Source: Theristus sp. LFF4_11
Lineage: Eukaryota > Nematoda > Chromadorea > Monhysterida > Xyalidae
Direction of reading: 5' to 3'
DNA length: 64,000 nt
Assembly (NCBI GenBank): GCA_030248135.1
Contig: JASANC010002569.1
Span: 110,692 to 174,691 of the forward strand
In this document: piece after piece, positions 41,624 through 53,000 of the stretch
How positions within the stretch are numbered: position 1 is the stretch's first letter
Layout: every line of letters begins with the position of its first letter
Position numbers and translations under genes: made by a program
Notes under the pieces: generated by a model
The model's database searches: none
Told to the model about the DNA's origin: nothing
The model's input: the letters and a program-made list of their open reading frames with translations, nothing else

Positions 41624-43122
41624 ATTCGAATGATCTTTTCAGAACACCCTGGACTTTCGTTGTGACAATGTAAACCAATTCGAAATAATTTTGAAATTTG
41701 AAATGAAATAAAGCTGGATTCAGCAAAACAAATCAAGCGAACGTAAAATTTCGTAAGTAAAATACACTCAGAATACAAGGGTAAAAATTTTCAAACGGAT
41801 GTCAACAATAGTCAGCAACAAAAAAGACGGTTTTTTCGTTGCCGTTAAGAACATATATTTACGTGCTTGAAAAACAGACTAGTAGTGAATGGTCTTTCAG
41901 ATTTGTACTTTCATTAAGTACTTAGCAGAATTAATTTTTCTGTTGTAAAACTATGTATATCGTGGGTACTTCACAAGCACATACGTTATACTTGCAATAA
42001 TTTCGAAAGGTTTTTCAGATAGCGCTAAACTAATTATTACACTAAACCGGTGTATATTGAAAAAGCTAACGTCGTAAAAACACTCAATTAAAAATAAAGG
42101 TTTGCGCGGAACAAAATAGTAGTTTCAAATGTTTTGTTTCTATTGTTCTTTTTACACTTCACAATAGAAACACCGATGAAAAAAATACTATTCGTTGAAT
42201 ACGTTTGAAATGCGATATGATCTCAGAAGAAGTTTTTGCCGGCGGTAAATCACTTTTTTGGTGCTAATAACTTAAAGATGTGTAATAGCTGTACATACAT
42301 TGTACAGTACATAAGATTCATACATTGTAAGATGCACATACAGGTACATAAACATGTTATGCTTTTGATGTACAGGAGTTGGTTGCTGGTGACGCGGATA
42401 AGTTGGGCTGTTTGTTTCACTACTGGTGAGAATGCTGAGTCGATACTGTAATTTAACCGTTACTAGTGGTTGTTATGTCTTAATTTTGAAATTAACTGTA
42501 AAACAGCATTTTAAGAACGTTCATCGTCAACTGTGCAACTTCCGTGAATGAATTATGCACCATGTTTACGGTTGCTTCGTAAAGTATTGAGTTATTGACA
42601 TTACATTGTTTTGGCACGTCATTACATCTTGTATCTGGTTATTTCAATACTATTAAAAATTTAAAGCGCTAAAATGATAAAAATGCTAACGAGAATTACT
42701 TTTTGACGTGCAGCTAATTTTTGTGTTACTTCAATTATCAATCTCTGTGGTTTATCAGAAATTCAAAGCACTCATTTTACTGCTTTGTTTCGAACCGTTC
42801 AGCACATTGTGTATTTAATTGTGTATTTTTTCAACTATTATATGCTGCAACAGATTTTCCATCCCATTTTATTTTTCAAGCCTTCAACTGAACAAGTCAA
42901 CTATACAAACAGAGTCAGTCATCAATTAATAGAAATTACTGAAGTAGCAACGTCTGTATTTCGAATTCCCACATATCCGGGACAACTTTAAAACCAAAAT
43001 TAAGCGACATGTATACATACTTAACAAGTTAGCAGGTGAAATAAAGAAACGAAACAAATACAGGACCGATCGTGGCGTTTTGCAATATTGGAATCTTTTC
43101 AACACGAAAAAAGAAACGTTTT
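41624..43122. other. Short intergenic spacer between the tandem Hint genes
   Basis: About 1.5 kb between the stop of copy A (43123) and the start codon of copy B (41623), both on the minus strand. It must hold the copy A 3' UTR and the copy B promoter. A minus-strand AATAAA at 42868–42873 is a possible poly(A) signal for copy A. No TATA box or other promoter element could be assigned. Confidence 0.45.
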
Positions 43123-44962
43123 TCACGAAAACACCTTTCCGACGGTCTGGAGTGACTGCAAGAAGAACGGAATCGGTTGCACGCCGCATGAGCCGTCCTT
43201 TGTGACACTGGTGTCCAGCCAGTAGTTCGCCTGCAAATACAGTGCGGCCACCTGCTTCTGTAGACGGTGGCTGGCGAACTCCGCGAAGCACGAACAATGC
43301 ACGCTGTTGACGAGAATGGTGCCCTGCTCCGTTACTGGCGTGTACGCCCCGACCGCCGTTTCGGTCTCGATCTGAGCAGCATTTATTGCTAGCGTCGCTA
43401 TAAGCTGTGTGCTTTGATTGAAGCGGTCTTCCTTCTCTAAAGGGGCATTCATGAAACAGTATTTAGTGACGCATAGCACAGCTACGCGTCACTAAATACT
43501 GCTTCATGAATGCCGCCTTAAGGGAGGCTCAACGTCCATCAATACATTCTTGCACAAATTCCAGCGGTATGATGGTATGCTTCGGCGCGTTTCGGAAACC
43601 GTTGCGGGCAGTTCCTAGTGCAATCATAGCTGTACCAACTGAATTGAGCTTACATAGATATACCACCTATGCACTTGCGGATATTTTCTCACATCCAGAG
43701 GCCGGGTCTACCATCATGAATGTCGTTTCCCCCCCAGTTCGATTCACACAAAACGCACGCATAATGCCCTGCATTCCAGTTTTCACCTCGACAATCGTGT
43801 CCCTGCGCACGTCGCCGTCATCGTCCACCACGAGCAGGCAGTCACCGACGGCGGCGTTTTCGGCCGGGTCCGCAGCGTCCGTGATGGCGCCCATATACGG
43901 CGTCACGTGAGCAGCGCCATTGCACGCAATTCGCGGCAGCAGATGTTTGCGCGCGATACGCAATTCTCGGCCACCTTCGGTCACAATCCGAAGGTACTCC
44001 GTTTTCAGCTGCGGCTCCCGATGGAAGAACGCCGCCACCCGACTGTAGGCGTGTGTGCCGTTGGACAGAATCGTGGACGCCTGTGTGATATGAATTAGTG
44101 TATGGCAGCCGTTTTCTGGTGGTTAGCGTACCTCTCCGTCGAGTGCGTTTGCTGTCAATTATTGTGGATTTATTCAAACGTGTCCGTACTAAAATGACGT
44201 CATTTGCTTTAAACACGCCCGTTTGTCAAAGTACAGGCACTAAAATTTCAGTTTGGTGTGACTGATTCGACATTCACCATTTGTTTATGGGAAGAAATCG
44301 GCTAAACGGAAAGTCCGGTTTGCTGTGAACCGACAAGCGCATGTTTTGCGGCACATGACGTCATTTCAGTGGGACACATTTGAAAAAATATGTCTTATTG
44401 TCTGTGGCAACTCTTTTGTCGGAGCCGTCTCGGTACAGTATGGCCGAATAAATATGGCAGCCCATCAAGGCGGAATCAGTCGCAGACTAGGAGTCGTCTT
44501 TTTCAAAAATGCCAACATAATTCCTAATCATGTGTGCAAAGGGAGAAAGAACAAACAGAGTAGCACGAACAATCCATTAGTTTTAAAAAAATGCGTCATA
44601 TTTGATACACAATTGGGTTTCAGAACGGTTTTTTCGCGCGCTGTTTGCACCTGAAAAAAGCTGCCATGTTTACTCGGCCATTCCGTAAAAGCAGTGCAGA
44701 GAGTCTTCTCTCAGCGTTTGCTTGATCACCAAACCAACGAACACACAGGTGGTGAAAAATGCCCGCCAACTGTGGAACGTTTACAAATTGGACGACAAAA
44801 TTTGACAGTATTTGTTTTGAAACACTCTTTGAAGATCTCTCACCTGATCACCAACGCGCAAATCGCTCATCTGTACGGTGCCCCGCCGTTTCGTCTGCAC
44901 CTGCATGTCCCCAGAGAAGCAAATGCCGATTGTTCCTCCGGACACTGAGACGGCGGTGGCGG
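43123..44962 (-). CDS. Hint autoprocessing domain of copy A
   Basis: Exons 44962–44844, 44080–43787 and 43371–43123 (119, 294, 249 bp) match the copy B Hint exons in size and phase. Visible: ICFSGDMQVQTK with catalytic Cys433; MSDLRVGDQ; AYSRVAAFFHRE; TEYLRIVTEGGRELRI; ARKHLLPRI with His504; AAVGDCLLVVDDDGD; GAYTPVTEQGTILVNS then CSCFAEFASHRLQK. His504 is at +71 from the Cys as in Drosophila Hh. The +68 Thr is Ala501 and the +45 Asp is His478. The stop is TGA at 43123–43125. Confidence 0.92.
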
Positions 44963-47900
44963 CTGGAATGTACAGTTCGGTCAGAAAAAAAATGGTGTCT
45001 TACGTGTGCACGCTTTCATCTTCTATTCGTGCCAAGCGAAACGAAGCACAAAACGAAACGATTTCCAGCTGCAACTGTAACAACGTACAGCATTGTCCAT
45101 CGGACAAACAGAACGGATGCGTGCTGTCCTTGTCGTTGCACTCGGTCGCTGACTGACAGCCGCCTGGAACGAAAATAACACTATTTTTTTCATTGAAGCT
45201 TTCAAGATATACCGTATTACCCCCATTAAACCCCCCCACCATTAATCCCCCCCACACCAATAAACCCCCACCCCCCGACCAGTTTCCGAATAATCCCCCC
45301 CCCCACAAATAATCCCCCATGGGGGATTATTGGAGACCTGTTTGAAACACATACCCAGCGAATTCAGTGGCTGGTTGCAGTGAAAATGATGAAATTGTGC
45401 TACCAAAGGCCCCAAATGGGTGAGTTAATAGTAATTTCATTACAAAAGGCTGTTATAAAAGGAAATTTCTATGTAGAGTAGAAGTTTCTGCGACTTTCTT
45501 GCCTGCCATGCAATGTATTTTTGCTATTTTTCAACAAACCCCCACCCCTAGAATTTTTTGTAAAATAAACCCCCCCCCCACCAATAATCCCCCCCCCCCA
45601 CCAATAAACCCCCACCCCTAAAAGTCGCTGACGTATTAATCCCCCATGGGGGTTTATTGGGGGTAATACGGTAAAAGTAATGACGCACTTTTTGGAGACT
45701 TTTTGACCGTGTCGGCAAACCACGAGAACACACGTGTTTTGCATTTGCAAGATTTTTCAATCAAAGCCTGGAGATAATGAAACTTCGAAAATCACTGACG
45801 CACGGCAAATGTGATTTGTGCCGCAGATTGGTGTGGCGCCGGTACACGGTGTGTTGTCCGTGCATGCGGTCGTCGTCGTCGCCGGGGTCGCCGCTGAAAC
45901 AGAAAATTATTTTGTTTGTTTCAGACGGACACCAATAGCGTTGTGTTCAACACTTTTCATCTCCTGTCTGACCATTTGGGCGTATACCACGGAGCGCGTG
46001 CTGCAGTGTGTAATGGGCGGAGTCACAAAAAACGGGAGTTCGGTTTGCCACTCCGCACACCAGACAGGCCCCCCACCGGGTCTATTATTATCTTTTCTTT
46101 AAGACCTGCGACTCAATGCGGTTGTGGACGTAAAAGGAAACGTTTCAATCTGTATCTGGTAATTCAGAAACCCGGCCTTATTTAGGGGACTCGAATCCCT
46201 TTGCCAATTTTGAATTCCCGCGTCATGCATGCGACTGCTTACCCATCTATGCGCGCATTGAGACGCGGGACCAAAATGAAAGATGTTATGTGCGACTGAA
46301 CTCTGCACAACGCTCACTCACCGCATGTGTCGGTGGTGACGTCGCACGTCGGTGTTGCCGTGAGAGCAGCACAACTGGTATCAGTGAGACATTGTACTGA
46401 AGATTGCGAAAATTGTTTTATTATATTGGTGAAAAGCGCGTGTGTTAGACCGGAAGAAATGTGTGTTCCACCCGATATAACCTACCACATTTTCCGCTGC
46501 CCGTGTTACAAATGGTGTTTGGCGCAGTGGTGCAGTCGGCATTAGCGTTGCATTGCACTGGAAGATGTTGCAAAAAACCGCATTTCTGCACACTGCAGAA
46601 ACAAATACCAACATTGGAATGAAAACAGATAAACAACGAAGAATTAGCGCACGCATACCGCAGTTATTTGTGTTCGTGTTGCATTTCGGTGTGGTCGTCA
46701 GAGCGGCACAATCAGCATCGGCATTACATTGAACTGAAAATGATAAATGATTTGGAAAACCAAAATGAACTTGATTCAAGCTAGAAAAACTGTTCTTTCC
46801 ATATCATGAGGTGAAGCATGAAAAACATCCACCCAACCGCAAGTGAAAGTGGCCGTTTTGCATTTCGGTGTCGCCGCCGTCGCGGCACAGTGCGTGTCGC
46901 TTGTGCATCCAACTGCAAGAAAAAATTTCAATAAAGTTTCCAAAAACCTAAATTTGAAAAAAAAGTTTAAAAATGGTGAAGGAAAAGAAGAAGCGGTGGA
47001 AGAAACTTGCCGCACGTTTTTGTCGCCGTGTTACAACCGGGCGTTGGGGCAGCGCAGTTTGCGTCGGCCGTGCAGGCCACTGACAAAAAGTGAAACACGT
47101 TAAAATAAAAAAAAATTAAATTTCTTTTTGAACGACGTGTTGAGACTTCTAGACATTCTGTTCGCGTTTTTTGTTGTTAAAGTCAAAGATTATGTATGAC
47201 TTATTTTTTCAAACGTGTCCCACTGAAATGACGTCATGTGCCGCCAAACATGCGCTTGCCGTTCACAGCAAACCGGACTTTCGGTTTAGCCGATTTCTTC
47301 CCGTAAAAAACGGTGAATGTCGAATCGGTCACACCAAACTGACATTTTAGTGCCTGTATTTTGACGAACGGGCGTTTTCAAAGCAAATGACGTCATTTTA
47401 GTCCGGACACGTTTGAATAAATCTACAATACCGCAAATGTTGTTTGTTGTGTCGCAAACAGCGGTTGGCGCCGTACAGTCCGTATTTGCAGTGCATGCGA
47501 CTGAAAAGTGGTGGGTGAGTTTAAAAAAGTTGCATCGAATGGAGTAGAGTTGGATAGTTCACTTTTGAATCATCAACAATCCCAACCGCATTTGTTGGTG
47601 GCCGTGTTGCAGACAGCTGTCGGCGCGGCACAATCGGTGTTAGCGGTGCAGGTGACTGAAATTCAACAAAAAGTGTCACCGAATCATGTTTGTCCAGAAA
47701 TCAAGAACGACGAAGAAAAAATCAATTGAAATGAATAACGTCGGCACTTAATGGACGTATACACTTTGCTTATTGCTGAAAACGTTGTTTTTTGAAACTT
47801 AAAAACCAGCAGCCAAATCGATGAGCGACCCAACCGCAAGTGTGTTTCGTCGTGTCGCAGACGGGCGTCGCTGGTGTCGCCGCACAATCGGCGGACGCCA

Positions 47901-50096
47901 GGCACTGCACTGAATATGCAGTCAAAATACTTTATTTAATTTTCTAACCAGAAGTCTCAAACATAAGCGAAGACAACCGACCTTGATCAAATCTTTGCGG
48001 GAAACATCCCTTAAAAACAGAATTTAAAATAGAACGAAATGATCTTACCGCAGGTATGCGCGGCGGTGTTGCACTTTGGTGTTGCGGTAAGCGTGGCGCA
48101 GTGCGTGTCGGTCATACAAGCGACTGCAGTGCAGAAAGAGACAAACACAATGGAAAAACTAATGCGACAGAAGTTGTCGGCTATTTCGTGACCATTTATT
48201 TCAAAGAAAATTTGAAGTTTTCAAAAAATGACACAAAACAATTTTTCGCACCACAAACATTCGTTGCGGTGTTGCACGCCGGGGTTGCAGCGGCACAATT
48301 GGCATCCGCCGTGCATTGAACTAAAACGAATTGAAACAAAAATGCTGTTTGTCAACTCGGAACGTTTTATCCCGCACGGCTTATTGCAAATCGAAAAGTT
48401 AAGACGTAATCGGGTGCGTGTATGAGTGGAAATGTTTTCAACCAAGAATACACGAAATGTCGGATGATTATGAAATGAATTTGAAAAATCAAAGATAAAT
48501 AAAAGTTAGAACAATGTGAAAACGCATAATACCGCAAGTGTTGGTGTCGGTTTTGCAAACTGTGTTCGGTGCCGTGGTGCACTGCGCGTTTGCAATGCAC
48601 GCCACTTAAATAGAAAAAAGTACGAAAAAAGTACGTCAATGACATCCAATGAACGATCGAAAACGTGTCTGTCGTAAAACTGTGTTGAGACCGAGACACC
48701 GTAGTTTTCGAACAGTGCAGCGTTAAACAAAAAAAACAAAATTTTGGTTACCCAAAAAACGAACCGCAAGTGCCAGTGACCGCATTGCACGCGGGTGTTG
48801 TGCCGGTACAGGATGCGGCAGAAGCGGCCGTGCATTGAACTGGAACATGAACAATGAAAATGTGCGTTGCTTTCATTGGCTTCATTTCTGGTTAAACCTG
48901 GAGCTACTTTTTTCAGCCAGAACGTCAATCAAGTTTGTTTTTCAAAAAAAACACAACCAAAACAAACCGCAAAGACCGGTGCCGGTGTTGCAGACTTTTG
49001 CTGGGGTCAGCAAAGCACACGGCGTGTCATCGATGCATTGAACTGAATAGCATTGTAAAGATGAGTAAAAATACACGGATCATAAATACAATCTACGGTT
49101 AGAGAAAAACGTCAACAATGTGCGGAGCCGTGTCGTTGGTACAGTTTGTATCTGAATATAGGAAAAGTTTTGGAGTTTTGTTTTCTAAATGTTCCCCCTT
49201 CGCTCGCAACCTCAAAAACAGATCCTGCTAGCTGCGTGCAGATGTTGAAAGTTTTTAAAATAGTAGTTGAACTTTAAAAAGTAGCGTCACCGTACGTTTA
49301 TTTAGCCTGTTTTTGATGTGTCCGACTGAAAATCCGTCTTTGTGCGAGAAAATATGCGGTTCTCCGATTATATCACGCAGAGCAAACCGGGACTTAAGCG
49401 TGGCTGATCCATTCAAATAATGAAAAAAGAAACGTGAAGGGTGCATCAAATTAAAATTATTCTAAAACGGGAACTGAAGCGGCGGGCGTTTATGACGGCA
49501 AATGACGTCATTTCGGCCTTACACGTTTAACCCAATCAACAATACTAACCGCACATCAACGTCGCCGTGTTGCACACTTTGTTCACCGCCTCTGCGGCGC
49601 ACTCATTTCCAGCGGCGGTGCACGGGACAGCTGAAAACGTTTTTTTTTGGTTTTGTGTGTGTGACATGTAGTTCTTCCGCACTGTGAAACCAAGTTTCGG
49701 TTCAACATTAAAGTACTAGTCTGAAGACCACGCGCTCGCTTATAACACATATGCACAAACAAACACACGCGCACACATACGATGTTTACGGCAGGTGTAC
49801 TTGAATGTGTGCGTGCGCGTGTTTGTTGAGTGCGCAACAATTCGGTGTTATAAATAACCAAGTGCAGTGTCTTCATAAAGCCACATTGTATCTAGATAGA
49901 TGCAGCGCATGCTTAACGTTGACAAGAATATTAACAGCATTTTGGTAATAAGTGTTTCAGCATTTCATTCTATTTTTAATTTTACAAACAATATTTTTTT
50001 TAAACTGCTGAATCAGCATATTTTGAACTTACCGTCAGATAGCCTCGGGCTGATTGATAATAACACCAACATCAGGTAAGCAACCGTAGTAGACAT
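43123..50096 (-). CDS. Secreted cysteine-module protein with C-terminal Hint domain (copy A)
   Basis: Paralogue of the gene at 27.4–41.6 kb, 638 residues. Exons: 50096–50033, 49630–49550, 49042–48968, 48839–48765, 48604–48533, 48320–48252, 48123–48049, 47909–47835, 47655–47587, 47500–47432, 47079–47011, 46912–46838, 46733–46659, 46557–46486, 46396–46322, 45893–45804, 45163–45089, 44962–44844, 44080–43787, 43371–43123. The frame is kept throughout. Residues 1–22 form a signal peptide, then come 16 four-Cys modules, then Hint from Cys433. The donor of exon 47079–47011 is GC (GTGCG|GCAAGT), and the acceptor of 48604–48533 is TTTTAAG. Expected role by analogy with Hog proteins: secretion, Hint self-cleavage and release of the Cys-rich N-terminal part. 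What that part binds is unknown. Confidence 0.88.
43441..43514. mobile_element. Palindromic MITE, copy 3
   Basis: GGGGCATTCATGAAACAG, then TATTTAGTGACGCATAGC, and the reverse complement ending CATGAATGCCGCC. It is flanked by CTCTAAA and TTAAGG. It lies in the last intron of Hint copy A. Confidence 0.85.
44155..44398 (-). mobile_element. MITE, TGACGTCA family, copy 2
   Basis: Reverse orientation relative to the 7.97 kb copy: TTATTCAAACGTGTCCGTAC on the left, ATGACGTCATTTCAGTGGG then ACATTTGAAAAAATA on the right. It lies in the intron between the first and second Hint exons of copy A. Confidence 0.85.
44430..44690 (-). mobile_element. MITE, TACRGTATGGCCGA family, copy 3
   Basis: TACAGTATGGCCGAATAAAT on the left, then GTCGCAGACTAGGAG and ACTCGGCCATTCCGTA on the right, inverted relative to the 0.64 kb copy. 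It directly follows the TGACGTCA MITE in the same Hint intron of copy A. Confidence 0.8.
45089..49630 (-). CDS. Cysteine-module array of copy A (16 exons)
   Basis: Sixteen consecutive small exons, each one module, from 49630–49550 to 45163–45089. The regular ones are 69, 72 or 75 bp, phase 1 at both ends, for example VQCNADADCAALTTTPKC, then NTNTNNC. The first (81 bp, AVPCTAAGNEC..VNKVCNTATLMC) and the last two (90 bp, Thr/Ala-rich start; 75 bp, CNDKDSTHPFC) are distinct and have exact counterparts in copy B. Differences between neighbouring modules are concentrated between Cys residues. The uniform phase means modules could be gained or lost without breaking the frame. Confidence 0.88.
45211..45672 (-). 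mobile_element. G-tract inverted-repeat element, copy 2
   Basis: Inverse of the 24.28 kb copy: TACCGTATTACCCCCATTAA at the left, GGGGGTAATACGGTA at the right, with long C runs. The core with CTTTCTTGCCTGCCATGCA is shared. It lies in the copy A intron between exons 45893–45804 and 45163–45089. On the transcribed strand it reads as G runs. Confidence 0.85.
46093..46275 (-). repeat. SINE family 1, copy 2
   Basis: The minus strand reads TCCCGCGTCTCAATGCGCGC, then AGATGGGTAAGCAGTCGC (box A-like) and GGGATTCGAGTCCCCT (box B-like), AATAAGGCCGGGT and AGATTGAAACGTTTCC. It has a tRNA-like head and a unique tail. It lies between copy A exons 46396–46322 and 45893–45804. Confidence 0.8.
47197..47430 (+). 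mobile_element. MITE, TGACGTCA family, copy 3
   Basis: TTTTTCAAACGTGTCCCACT and ATGACGTCATGTGCC at the left, then GACGTCATTTTAGTCCGG and ACACGTTTGAATAAATC at the right. Its right end meets the donor of copy A exon 47500–47432, whose intron begins GTATTGTAGATTTATTC. Confidence 0.85.
49302..49548 (+). mobile_element. Diverged TGACGTCA-family MITE
   Basis: Old copy: AAATGACGTCATTTCGGCC, then ACACGTTTAACC, at the right end next to the donor of copy A exon 49630–49550. The inner words AGCAAACCGGGACTT and GGCGGGCGTTTATGACGGC are only loosely like the other copies. Confidence 0.55.
50033..50096 (-). CDS. Signal-peptide exon of copy A
   Basis: Minus-strand ATG at 50096 opens MSTTVAYLMLVLLSI, then SPRLSD, ending G|GTAAGTTC in phase 1. 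It has a typical hydrophobic core of a secretory signal. It pairs with the copy B exon 41623–41557. Confidence 0.82.
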
Positions 50097-53000
50097 TTTG
50101 CTGATACAGTTTGAGTTTGAGTAAATTTTGAGTTTTGTAAACACGCACGTTACGGTTTTGTTCTACCAGAGCAGTGAAATTTAAATTAAATTTTGTCGTT
50201 CCGAGCAGCTAACCAAGAAGACTCGCTGCGATTTACTTTAAACATCGCCCTTTGGCAATTTAATGTTTTGATCGCGTCACAAATAGTTTTTTGCAGGAAA
50301 TGCATTTTTTCGCGCTCAATTAGACAAAAAAGCAAAATGAAAACAATCAATGCACACCGGTTTTACAAGGACTTGCCATGAAATGTTGCACTCAGTTCTA
50401 AAAGTTTTCCATATACCTTGTACATTTGTTTAAGCGCGTGTGTTTATTGTAATATGTTTATTGTAATTTGCACAAATATGCCTTTAGATTCAATGATATA
50501 TTGGATTTCATTGCATTGTTTTTATTATTACAACAAACGCATTGCTTTGTTGTTCAGATTTTCTCACATACATGAGTATGTTTTTTTCTTCTTCGTTTTC
50601 GACGACGACAATGATGCGTTCAATAGGTGCATTGAACATATTGTATGTTTTTGCGGATTTGATGCTAAAAAACTGACCGAATGAAGGCATTTCGCACCCA
50701 CTGTCCGTCGATGAAATGGAAGAAAATTGATGAGTTGAAAACTTTGTACTTGCTGTAGCGGGATTTCATCAAACCTGTGAAACTTCAAACTCAACACAAA
50801 ATGTTTAAATAGGGGGCAACTTTTAAATTTTGCATTATATGCTCAAGGAGATCGATTGACATCAAGTTTTCACGGTCTTTTAGCAGTTTCACGAGCACTT
50901 TGATGAATTTTTATTGCGATATGAACTAAAAAACACTAATCATTTCCCAAAAAACACTACACGAGTGCAGATCAGGTTAGGTATAGTTTTATTACTCCAC
51001 ACACGTACATGTATATAAAATATATGAAGTACATTTAAATATACCGTGCTGGCTGCATATGATTCCCGAAAGCCATGAAAAACAAATGTCAATAGATAAG
51101 AAAAACATTGGTGATCGGGCGGCACACAGAAAAGGGAGAGGGTATATTCATTGTTCTTAACTGTGTATCCACAATGAGATCTATTTCAACATTTTTAAAC
51201 ATCAGATTTTGTTGTCAAGTTGAGAAGCTTTTTAATTTTGATTGTAAAACATTTCTTAGGTTTTAATATTCAAAGTTTCTTCAATCTGTCAACTAATACA
51301 TATTGTATGTCTACGAGATGCTTATTCAAAAATGCCAGTATGCATGAAATGAACTCGTCATGGGATGCATCTACGTATTTCCAAATTTGTTTAAAAATCT
51401 TATTTTTAGTTTCTTAGCTACTTTTGTAACTGATGTATGTACTATAATTGAAAAGAAATGAAAACCACTACCCACGTTAAAAGTCGCACATTATGTACCG
51501 CAAACCAATTATGCAGTTGAAAAAAACTGTTTTCATCTATTGAAAAACCCACCGGTCTAGTCATATACAACAGCAAGTTACAATGTAACACAAGTACAGT
51601 ACTGCACATTGAAAGTTACACTTGTACAAAAATCTACATATCAATAATATAAATCTTATGCCATATACCAAAGAAAAATTTCGGCAACGATTTATATTAT
51701 CAATCTACGAAATGGACTTTCTAAGCAATTGTTTTATGTAATTGTGAACGATTCGTCAAAACGTTTGAGATTATATTCTGGTGCATCCTGTGGTACAATG
51801 TATGCAGTGCACTTTTTTGTAAATTGTACTGGTATTCTGGTTAACTTGAACAAGGGGTGTGAATGTATTGTGTTGTGCTTCAGTGTCAATAAAAAAACCA
51901 ACAGTTTCACACAAACTTGACCAAAATCTGACGGAAATTTGTTTTAGGGTACCAAAGCATCTTTACAACCAATAAATACACTCTGAAGCTATCACAGACA
52001 TGGACATACATGTTACAAGTACACAAAGAAAACAGATTTACAAATACAGACAATAAAACACAAAAAGAAAATGTTTTTCTTTCCTCTGGGGTCTATGATT
52101 TTGTCACATGTGGCTCATTTTAAAAAACTTACCCACAATTAAATACCAATTTTTTAATACCTGCAGTTTTCCTGTGTCAAAATCCTGTGTAAACCCCATT
52201 TCGAGTATAAATTTCAAATTTATAGGAAAGTATTGAACTTTCAACTAAAATAATTTAAACACACGATAGCAAGAACCAAAGGTAAGGTCAAGAATTTCAT
52301 GGGAAACTCCTCAAGTTTTGATCAAATTCGATACACTCAATGGCGAAAGCGTTTTCTGTGGTGTGTGTGGGTGGGTGTCGTGATTTGTGAGCTGTGCAAA
52401 AATTATAGTGGTCAAAATGGAAAACATGTCAAAATAACAAAGAACAATACCAATTTTGTCAAACCCGAATACTGTACTGAAGTGTACGTTGTTGCTTTTG
52501 TCACAAAAGACAGCTACAAATTTGTTTACAAAAAATCACGAGACTTGCATTGAAACAACGTCAATTATGATGGCGTGTTGGTTCCGTATCAAGCAATTAA
52601 AAACAACATTTGTGCATTTCACGCTGTCGCTGAGAAAAACGTTCTCAACAACAGTCAGAATGCAATGGGAAGAATGAGAGAAACCATCATAACTGTTTCA
52701 CGTCCAAACACATTGACATTTGTTTCGTTTTAAAATATCTAGATATTACCGTGTCTTAAAAGAACTTTAATTGCACGGAATCGAAGCCCGCCATAGTATT
52801 TGTATCACCTAATTGCTTCTAGTGTCCCTAGTTGTACAATGCACACAACGCTTAAAACAAAAATCGAAATAAAGTATCGTTTAACTAAGCAAAAAAAAAC
52901 AGGAAACCACAGATACAGAGATAGTAAGACTCGGTAGCAACGTAATGAGCGCATAGAAGAGAAACACAGACACGAAATTAGAACAAAATTATTAAAATGA

